Part shown: positions 1 to 4,517 of the stretch, piece by piece
Layout of the letters: every line of letters begins with the position of its first letter
Position numbering within the stretch: position 1 is the first letter of the stretch
Assembly: GCA_009781575.1 (NCBI GenBank)
Contig: WQXW01000043.1
Location: 1 to 9,515, forward strand
Length of the DNA stretch: 9,515 nucleotides
Reading direction: 5' to 3'
From: Solirubrobacterales bacterium
Lineage (GTDB): Bacteria; Actinomycetota; Thermoleophilia; Solirubrobacterales; Solirubrobacteraceae
Translations under genes and position numbers: made by a program
Notes under the pieces: model-generated
The model's input: only the letters and a program-made list of their open reading frames with translations
Database searches by the model: none
Told to the model about the DNA's origin: nothing

Positions 1-362
1 ATCTCCCACAGCGGCTTGGAGCGGTCCAGCGCCTGCGAGAAGATCCGCGCGGTCAGCGCGCGCAACTCCTCCCAGCTCCCCGGCGACGGCAGCGCGGTGT
101 GCCGCACGTGGTAGCACAGGTTGAAGCTCGGGTCGTCCACCCACACCGGCCTGCCGCTGTCCAGCGAGGTGTGCGCCAGCTTCTGGCGGTACCGCGGCAC
201 CAGGTGCAGGCGCCTGCGGATCTGTTCCTGCAGCTCACCCACCCCCGGCGGCGGCCCCTCGATGATCACCAGGCCGCCCACGTGCATGTGCGCGCTGGGG
301 CCCTCCTGGTGCAGGAACGACGCGTCGACCGCCGTCAGCCGGTCCAGGTGGCGCTGCGACAT
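1..362 (-). CDS. Wax ester synthase/diacylglycerol acyltransferase (WS/DGAT), N-terminal part
   Basis: This is the first 120 codons of a minus-strand gene that leaves the window at its left edge; there is no stop inside the window. The protein opens MSQRHLDRLTAVDASFLHQE, continues with HMHVGGLVIIEG, LVPRYRQKL, a WVDDPSFNLCYHVRH segment and ends DRSKPLWE. These are the usual landmarks of the N-terminal CoA-dependent acyltransferase domain of WS/DGAT proteins. Such enzymes esterify long-chain fatty alcohols or diacylglycerol with acyl-CoA to make storage wax esters or triacylglycerol at the inner face of the membrane. The catalytic HHxxxDG motif would lie further left, so activity cannot be judged. 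The ATG at 362 is preferred because the family normally begins just before 'LDRLTAVDASFL'. No Shine-Dalgarno sequence precedes it. Confidence 0.9.
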   Translation of the reverse strand, partial: MSQRHLDRLTAVDASFLHQEGPSAHMHVGGLVIIEGPPPGVGELQEQIRRRLHLVPRYRQKLAHTSLDSGRPVWVDDPSFNLCYHVRHTALPSPGSWEELRALTARIFSQALDRSKPLWE

Positions 363-368
363 GGCTCA

Positions 369-376
369 AGCGTATA
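369..376 (-). promoter_or_regulatory. Candidate -10 element for the WS/DGAT gene
   Basis: On the minus strand this reads TATACGCT. It contains TACGCT, which fits the TAnnnT actinobacterial -10 pattern and ends 6 bases before the ATG at 362. TATACG in the same string ends 8 bases before it. Start of transcription would fall at or next to the start codon, so the message is probably leaderless. I see no convincing -35 box. This is inferred from pattern and spacing only. Confidence 0.4.
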
Positions 377-407
377 CCGCGCCACCCCGCCGGTCGGTGG
401 CGCCTCT

Positions 408-413
408 TACAAT
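408..413 (+). promoter_or_regulatory. Candidate -10 element TACAAT for ispH (leaderless)
   Basis: TACAAT matches five of six bases of the TATAAT consensus. It ends 8 bases before the ATG at 422, which would put the transcription start on or beside the start codon. No Shine-Dalgarno sequence is present in the gap, and no clear -35 box lies 16-18 bases upstream. Leaderless messages are common in actinobacteria, so the arrangement is plausible. Confidence 0.5.
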
Positions 414-421
414 TGATCCCC

Positions 422-1399
422 ATGGCTCAGGACCGTCCGGAATCCAACACCGTGGAGCGCCTGCTGCTGGCCTCGCCGCGCGGCTACTGCGCCGGCGTCG
501 ATCGCGCGGTGCAGGCGGTCGAACGCGCGCTGGAGGTGCACGGCGCGCCGGTGTACGTGCGCAAGGAGATCGTGCACAACAAGCACGTGGTCGAGGATCT
601 GCGCCGCCGCGGCGCGATCTTCGTGGAAGAGGAGCACGAAATCCCCGAGGGCTCGGTGACCGTGTTCTCCGCCCACGGCATCGCGCCCAGCGTGCGCGCC
701 AACGCGCAGGCGCGCGCGCTCCAGACGATCGACGCCACCTGTCCGCTGGTCACCAAGGTCCACGTCGAGGCGCGCCGGTTCGCCGACGCCGGCTACACGA
801 TCGTGCTCGTCGGGCACTACGGCCACGAGGAGGTCGAAGGCACGATGGGCGAGGCGCCCGACTCGATCGTGCTGGTCCAGGACGAGCGCGACGTCGATGA
901 GCTCGAGCTCGACCACGTGGAGCGGATCGCCTACATCACACAGACCACGCTGTCGATCGACGAAACCTCCTCGATCGTGGCGCGCCTGCACGAGCGGTTC
1001 CCCCAGATCGTGGGTCCCCGCACCGACGACATCTGCTACGCCACCACCAACCGCCAGGCCGCGGTCAAGCAGCTGGCACCCGAATGCGACCTGCTGTTGG
1101 TGATCGGCTCGCGCAACTCCTCCAACTCCGCGCGCCTGGTGGAGGTGGCGCGCGCCTGCGGCACCCACTCCTACCTGATCGACAACGCCAGCCAGCTGAA
1201 CGAGGAGTGGCTGCGCGGGGCGCGCGTGGTGGGGATCTCATCCGGTGCCAGCGCCCCCGAGAACCTCGTGCAGGAGCTCGTCGACACCTTCCGCGCGCGC
1301 GGCGTGCGCGACGTGCGCGAGGTGCACGTGCGCAGCGAGGATGTGCGCTTCATGCTGCCCAAGGAGATCCGCGCGCCGCGGGCCGTCGCCGCTCCCTGA
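422..1399 (+). CDS. ispH: 4-hydroxy-3-methylbut-2-enyl diphosphate reductase
   Basis: This 325-residue protein is IspH (LytB), which reduces HMBPP to isopentenyl and dimethylallyl diphosphate, the last step of the cytoplasmic MEP pathway. The three cysteines that bind the cluster are present: Cys23 in SPRGYCAGVDRA, Cys107 in DATCPLVTKVH and Cys205 in DDICYATTNRQ. So are the substrate-pocket motifs HNKHVV, GHYGHEEVEGTMGE, TQTTLS, NSSNSARL and SSGASAPENLV. Length and motif order are normal for the family. The ATG at 422 was chosen over an in-frame TTG at 413 because it sits 8 bases after a TACAAT hexamer and the homologous core starts close to it. The enzyme depends on an Fe-S cluster, and the suf genes that make such clusters lie 3 kb away on the other strand. 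Co-regulation is not shown. Confidence 0.97.
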   Translation: MAQDRPESNTVERLLLASPRGYCAGVDRAVQAVERALEVHGAPVYVRKEIVHNKHVVEDLRRRGAIFVEEEHEIPEGSVTVFSAHGIAPSVRANAQARALQTIDATCPLVTKVHVEARRFADAGYTIVLVGHYGHEEVEGTMGEAPDSIVLVQDERDVDELELDHVERIAYITQTTLSIDETSSIVARLHERFPQIVGPRTDDICYATTNRQAAVKQLAPECDLLLVIGSRNSSNSARLVEVARACGTHSYLIDNASQLNEEWLRGARVVGISSGASAPENLVQELVDTFRARGVRDVREVHVRSEDVRFMLPKEIRAPRAVAAP

Positions 1400-1500
1400 C
1401 ACGCGGACCGCGGGCGGCGCGGGGAACCTTTGCTTGCTTGCCACCGACAGGAAAATAGAGCCAGATTCCCGCAGGATGGGCCGGCGCCCGCTCCAGTGGA

Positions 1501-1548
1501 GCCGGTGCCGGAGCCGGAGCCGGTGCCGGTGCCGGTGCCGGTGCCGGT
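1501..1548 (+). repeat. Eight tandem copies of a 6-bp unit GCCGGT/GCCGGA
   Basis: Eight perfect-length hexamers run in a row: GCCGGT, two of GCCGGA, then five of GCCGGT. The array lies in non-coding DNA downstream of ispH and runs into the left end of the dispersed repeat. It looks like a replication-slippage array and could vary in copy number between strains. Confidence 0.9.
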
Positions 1549-1648
1549 CGAGCAGCGTCCGTTTCGTTTTTTGTTTTGAGGATTGGTTCCGCGCGGAACG
1601 AATCCGCAAAACAAATCCACCAGCGGAGCCCCTGACAGATGTGTTCGA
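1541..1648 (+). repeat. Dispersed palindromic repeat, copy 1
   Basis: These 108 bases match the reverse complement of 3278-3387. By hand alignment about 90 of 108 positions agree, with one 2-base indel. Best conserved is a block running from CGTTTTTTGTTTTGAGGAT through TTCCGCGCGGAA to GAATCC; the far end GTGTTCGA is also identical. The T-rich and A-rich parts contrast sharply with the very GC-rich surroundings. Copy 1 starts 142 bases after ispH and points in the same direction as that gene. No transposase, no obvious target-site duplication and no known element name could be assigned. Confidence 0.85.
1570..1615. repeat. 46-bp imperfect palindrome inside repeat copy 1
   Basis: The outer arms are TTTGTTTTG (1570-1578) and CAAAACAAA (1607-1615), a perfect 9-bp pair. 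Inside them GGATT pairs with AATCC, and the core TTCCGCGCGGAA (1587-1598) is itself a perfect palindrome. Only the A/G and G/G positions fail to pair. The plus-strand side after the stem is A-rich rather than T-rich, so this copy is not a standard intrinsic terminator for ispH. Confidence 0.85.
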
Positions 1649-1694
1649 ACCCACGCGCCGGATTTCCGCGAGGGCCCAAGCGGGCATGGGGGCT

Positions 1695-1710
1695 TTGATC
1701 ACATTGATCA
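1695..1710 (+). promoter_or_regulatory. Doubled TTGATCA motif upstream of the phosphoesterase gene
   Basis: TTGATCA occurs at 1695-1701 and again at 1704-1710, nine bases apart, 83 bases before the ATG at 1793. Each contains the palindrome TGATCA. Possible roles are a regulator site or part of a promoter, but no -10 box at the right spacing is visible. Confidence 0.25.
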
Positions 1711-1744
1711 GAGAGGTGTGCTCAACGGAAACCCCGCACGCTCA

Positions 1745-1761
1745 CTCGGGGAGCCCCCGAG
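1745..1761 (+). promoter_or_regulatory. Short hairpin in the phosphoesterase leader
   Basis: CTCGGGG (1745-1751) and CCCCGAG (1755-1761) form a perfect 7-bp stem with a 3-base loop, 31 bases before the start codon at 1793. No T tract follows, so it is not an intrinsic terminator. An effect on message folding is possible. Confidence 0.35.
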
Positions 1762-1792
1762 CTGGTCAGCGGAGCTAGCCGGCGACGCCCCG

Positions 1793-3001
1793 ATGCGCAC
1801 GCTTGTCATCTCCGACCTCCATCTGGGCAGCGTGGGCCGCGCCGACGTGCTCCGCGACCCGCTGCCCCGCGAGCCGCTGCTGGCGGCGCTCGCCGGGGCC
1901 GATCGCCTGGTGCTGCTGGGCGACGCGCTCGAGCTGCGCCACGGGCCGCGCCACACCGCGATGGCCGCCGCGCGGCCGTTCTTCGAGGAGCTCGGACGCG
2001 CGATGGAGGGCGGGGAGATCGTGCTGGTCCCCGGCAACCACGACCACGCGCTGCTCGCGCAGTGGCTGGCGGCGCGCAGCGAACTGTCCCACACCGCGCC
2101 GCTCGCGCTGGAACAGCGGCTCGAGCCCTGGGAGGGCTCGCAGCTGCTGGGCACGATCGCCGAGTGGGCCGCGCCGGCGCGCCTCAGCTGTGCCTATCCC
2201 GGCGTGTGGCTGCGGTCCGACATCTACGTCACGCACGGCCACTACCTCGACAACCACCTCACGGTGCCCACGATCGAGCGGCTGGCGCTGGCGGTGATGG
2301 CGCGCATGCTCCACCGCTCCGCCGACGCGCTGCGCTCGGTGTCCGACTACGAGTCGGTCTCCGCGCCGGTGTTCGCCTGGATCGACGCGATCGCCCGCCA
2401 CGGCCACACCGGCGCCGCCTTCAACGGATCCGCCACGGTCAACATGTGGCAGGCGCTCGGCGGCGCCGACGGCCGGCGCCCCGCGCCCGGCGCACGTCCC
2501 GCGCCCGGCTCACCCCCGGCGCCCGGCAGGCGCGCCCGCCTGGATGCGCGCGCGCTCGCGGCCGGCGCGCGCCGCCGCGCGTTGATCGGCGGCTTTCCGG
2601 TGGCGGTCGCCGCGCTCAACCGCGCCGGCCTGGGCCCGCTGAGCGCGGACATCTCCGGCGCGGAGCTGCGCCGCGCCGGCCTGCGCGCGATGGGCGAGGT
2701 GGCCGCGCGCCTCGGACTGGGCGACGCGCATGTGATCTTCGGCCACACCCACCGCGCCGGTCCGCTGGCGCGCGATGACCCCCGGGAGTGGCGCGCCGCC
2801 GGCGGTGCGCGCCTGATCAACTGTGGGTCGTGGACCTACAGCGCCAACTTCCTGCGCGGCGCCTCGCCCGATCACCCCTACTGGCCCGGCGGGTGCGTGA
2901 TCGTGGAGGACCGCGGCGCGCCCACGCTGGTGCGGCTGCTGGGCGGCCTCGGCCGGACGGAGCTGGCGCCCGCCGCGCGCGCTACTGCAGCCAGTGGATG
3001 A
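1793..3001 (+). CDS. Calcineurin-like metallophosphoesterase
   Basis: This 402-residue protein has the full metal-binding set of calcineurin-type phosphoesterases: D8-x-H10 in SDLHLG, D44 in LLGDALEL, N82-H83 in PGNHDH, H148/H150 in VTHGHYLD, and H318/H320 in FGHTHR. Such proteins use two metal ions to hydrolyse phosphomonoesters or diesters; the substrate here is unknown. An internal region (about 155-310) between the two histidine motifs is mostly helical in appearance and contains a Pro/Ala/Gly-rich stretch at 227-248 that looks like a flexible linker. No signal peptide is seen, so it is probably cytoplasmic. The ATG at 1793 starts directly at the first beta strand (MRTLVISDLHLG); no good Shine-Dalgarno sequence precedes it. 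The 3' end overlaps the end of a decayed PIN gene on the other strand. Repeat copies 1 and 2 flank it in inverted orientation. Confidence 0.93.
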   Translation: MRTLVISDLHLGSVGRADVLRDPLPREPLLAALAGADRLVLLGDALELRHGPRHTAMAAARPFFEELGRAMEGGEIVLVPGNHDHALLAQWLAARSELSHTAPLALEQRLEPWEGSQLLGTIAEWAAPARLSCAYPGVWLRSDIYVTHGHYLDNHLTVPTIERLALAVMARMLHRSADALRSVSDYESVSAPVFAWIDAIARHGHTGAAFNGSATVNMWQALGGADGRRPAPGARPAPGSPPAPGRRARLDARALAAGARRRALIGGFPVAVAALNRAGLGPLSADISGAELRRAGLRAMGEVAARLGLGDAHVIFGHTHRAGPLARDDPREWRAAGGARLINCGSWTYSANFLRGASPDHPYWPGGCVIVEDRGAPTLVRLLGGLGRTELAPAARATAASG

Positions 3002-3276
3002 AGCTCCGGTAGGGCGGCCCGGTCTCGATCAGGTTTAACAGCGCATCGCACCAACGCGCCAGTCGAGCCCTCGCCCCGGGGAAAGCGCTTGGGGCCCAAG
3101 ATCACGATGCCGTGGTGCTCCTGTTGCCGGCTTGCGTAGGTGCTGGCGAATGCGAGGCAGTCATCGCGGTTGTACGTCACGATCGCGCGCGCATCTCGCT
3201 GGGCGTGCGCGAACAGCGCGCGGTCGGACCGCCTCGATGGGGACGCCGCGCGCAACGGCCACCACCGCCGGATCCC
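2982..3276 (-). pseudogene. Frameshifted PIN-like (DUF5615-type) toxin remnant
   Basis: Three minus-strand frames have to be joined to recover one protein. About 3274-3227 gives DPAVVAVARGVPIEAV. About 3228-3066 gives SDRALFAHAQRDARAIVTYN, continuing RDDCLAFASTYASR and HHGIVILGPKRFPRGEG. About 3065-2982 gives RLARWCDALLNLIETG, continuing PPYRSFIHWLQ and a TAG stop. Together these resemble the DUF5615 PIN-like family: a VTxNxxDF-type strand, then EHHGIVIL and a C-terminal helix. At least two frameshifts and loss of the N-terminal strand with its first acidic residues make it inactive. Its missing 5' end adjoins repeat copy 2. No DUF433-type antitoxin gene is visible. The last 20 bases overlap the convergent phosphoesterase gene. 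The family call rests on pattern memory. Confidence 0.6.
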
Positions 3277-3277
3277 C

Positions 3278-3387
3278 TCGAACACGTCTGTCTGAGGCGC
3301 CGTTGGGGGATTCAAAAAGAGGATTCGTTCCGCGCGGAACCGATCCTCAAAACAAAAAACGCAACGTCCGCTGCTCGCGACGGGCAC
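3278..3387 (-). repeat. Dispersed palindromic repeat, copy 2
   Basis: This 110-base segment is the inverted partner of 1541-1648. It starts 36 bases after the stop of the thioredoxin-like gene and points the same way as that gene, just as copy 1 follows ispH. The right arm differs from copy 1: where copy 1 has GCAAAACA, copy 2 has TCTTTTTG. A perfect 12-bp palindrome CCGCTGCAGCGG (3387-3398) lies at its outer edge. The inner end GTGTTCGA abuts the truncated start of the PIN-like remnant. Confidence 0.85.
3314..3348 (-). terminator. Candidate Rho-independent terminator of the suf/thioredoxin-like transcript
   Basis: Read on the minus strand, GAGGAT and ATCCTC form the outer 6 bp and GTTCC/GGAAC the inner 5 bp of a stem, with two mismatched positions between them and a GCGC loop. 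Five T residues (3318-3314) follow the stem directly. It lies 75 bases after the stop of the gene at 3423-4268, a suitable place to end the minus-strand operon. The structure is part of repeat copy 2. Confidence 0.5.
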
Positions 3388-3422
3388 CGCTGCAGCGGGT
3401 GCGGTGGGCGAGCGGAGTCCTC

Positions 3423-4268
3423 CTACTCCAGCCCCGGCGTGAAGCAGGTCGCGAGGCAGTGCAGGCCGCCGCCGACGCGCATCTCGATCGTGGCGGCGGT
3501 GTGGCGCTCGTGCTCGATCAGGGGCTGGGCGCCGGGCACGGTGAGCTCGAGCCGCCGCCACTCGCCGCCGCGGCCGCCGCCGCCGCGCGCCTGCACCCAC
3601 CCGGCGCCCTCGAACACGCCCCACACGCCCCCGGCCTCATAGGGGCCGCTGTAGGCGCCCTCGCGGTCCTCGCTCTGGGGCGCCAGCCTCGCTCCGGGCG
3701 CGTCCTCCGGGCGCACCGCCTCCAGTGGCGCGCGCTCAACACCCAGCAGCTCCTGGATGGCGAGCTCTGTCTCCTCGTAGGCGCCCTCGCCGTAGTGGTA
3801 GTGGGCCAGCATGCCTCGCTGGTTGAAGAGGTACCGGGCCGGCCAGCCCTCGTTCTCGTACTCGCGCCACATCTCCATCTCGCTGTCGATCACCACCGGA
3901 TGGCGGATGCCCAGGCGCTCCACCGCCGCGCCCACCGCCTCGCGATCGCGGCCGACCTCCCACCCGGGAGAGTGGATGCCGATCAGCACGAGCCCCGTTG
4001 CGCCGGCCGCGCGGGCCGCGCGGGCCGCGCGCGCCGCGTCGCCGGGCTCGCCACCGCGGCCGGGCTCGCCGGCGGCATCGCCGTAGCGCTCGTGCCAGGC
4101 TCGCATGTAGGGCAGCGTGCGCATCGAGTTGGGGCGGCAGAAGTCCCAGAACTCGATCAGCACCGGCCGGCCGAGCAGCCGGTCCATGCGCAGGCGCTTG
4201 ACGTTGAGCCAGCGCAGGTGCGGCGGGAACTCCGGCGCCGCGATCGTGTCCACCGGCGCGCGCGTCAC
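3423..4268 (-). CDS. Thioredoxin-fold protein of DipZ/TlpA type without a CxxC motif
   Basis: The 281-residue protein begins with a redoxin domain: PVLIEFWDFCRPNSMRTLPY at 35-54, then GLVLIGIHSPGWEVGRD, HPVVIDSE and the cis-proline motif GWPARYLF (Pro143). DipZ and NHLRC2-type relatives usually have FWxYxCxNCLRTLPY. Here both active-site cysteine positions are replaced (Arg45, Ser48), and a single Cys44 sits one residue early, so ordinary disulfide exchange is unlikely. A second domain from about 180 to the end carries YSGPYEAGGVW and the C-terminal CLATCFTPGLE, with Cys271 and Cys275. A Gly/Ala/Arg-rich insertion fills 64-91. No signal peptide or membrane segment is seen. The GTG start overlaps the upstream PIN remnant stop as GTGA and directly precedes the conserved PEFPPHLRWLN. 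It lies at the end of the suf operon, but a role in Fe-S assembly is unproven. Confidence 0.8.
   Translation of the reverse strand: MTRAPVDTIAAPEFPPHLRWLNVKRLRMDRLLGRPVLIEFWDFCRPNSMRTLPYMRAWHERYGDAAGEPGRGGEPGDAARAARAARAAGATGLVLIGIHSPGWEVGRDREAVGAAVERLGIRHPVVIDSEMEMWREYENEGWPARYLFNQRGMLAHYHYGEGAYEETELAIQELLGVERAPLEAVRPEDAPGARLAPQSEDREGAYSGPYEAGGVWGVFEGAGWVQARGGGGRGGEWRRLELTVPGAQPLIEHERHTAATIEMRVGGGLHCLATCFTPGLE
4002..4037 (-). repeat. Four tandem 9-bp units inside the thioredoxin-like gene
   Basis: The plus-strand units are GCCGGCCGC, GCGGGCCGC twice and GCGCGCCGC. On the coding strand they give the Ala-Ala-Arg run near residues 78-89, between the first helix and the following strand of the thioredoxin fold. 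The unit length keeps the frame. Confidence 0.8.
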
Positions 4269-4516
4269 CAGATTGTCTCGGTGGGCGCGAAGGAGCGCAT
4301 GCGCCGGTCCTTGGTCACGAGCGGTGCATCCAGCGAGCGCGCGGTGGCGAGTATGAAGCGGTCCGCCGGATCGCCCGGGAATGCCGGCTCGTCGAGCGGC
4401 GCCGCCGCGAGCGCGACATCGATCCCCGGCGCGATTGCCTCGATGGGTGCCACGTTCAGCGCGCCCCGAACCCAGTCGCGCACGTCGCGGCCAGACGCAG
4501 TCCATCGACGCTCAGG
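4265..4516 (-). pseudogene. C-terminal remnant of a VapC-type PIN toxin
   Basis: The frame gives DPERRWTASGRDVRDWVRGA, then LDEPAFPGDPADRFILATARS and LDAPLVTKDRRM, ending in a TGA at 4265. The GDPADRFILATA and PLVTKDRRM stretches match the C-terminal half of VapC-type PIN ribonucleases, which holds their last acidic metal ligands. The N-terminal half, with the first catalytic aspartate, is missing, because sufB ends at 4518, where this similarity starts. No vapB antitoxin gene is present. It is probably a dead fragment, although a GTG at 4483 could still start a 72-residue product. Its stop overlaps the GTG of the thioredoxin-like gene, so it may survive as a translated leader for that gene. 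Confidence 0.65.
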
Positions 4517-4517
4517 G

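Larger units (their letters stand above)
1400..1792. other. Intergenic region between ispH and the phosphoesterase gene
   Basis: No credible gene lies in these 393 bases. In order they hold a 13-bp inverted repeat GCTCCAGTGGAGC (1490-1502), a 6-bp tandem array (1501-1548), copy 1 of a dispersed repeat (1541-1648), a doubled TTGATCA (1695-1710) and a short hairpin (1745-1761). Open frames crossing the region on either strand are Gly/Thr- or Arg-rich translations of the tandem array and look like no known protein. I see no good intrinsic terminator directly after ispH. Confidence 0.7.

Noticed and set aside
413..421. TTG at 413 as the ispH start
   Set aside because: It adds only three residues, overlaps the proposed -10 hexamer and lacks a ribosome binding site. 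The ATG at 422 fits better.
1501..1548. CRISPR-like array
   Set aside because: The units are 6 bp and contiguous, with no spacers.
1566..1615. Intrinsic terminator of ispH formed by repeat copy 1
   Set aside because: The T tract lies before the stem on the plus strand and the stem is followed by A-rich sequence, so it lacks the stem-then-T order.
1541..3387. Composite transposon carrying the phosphoesterase gene
   Set aside because: The inverted copies suggest it, but there is no transposase, no target-site duplication (flanks GTGCCG and CGCTGC do not match) and the copies are 17 percent diverged.
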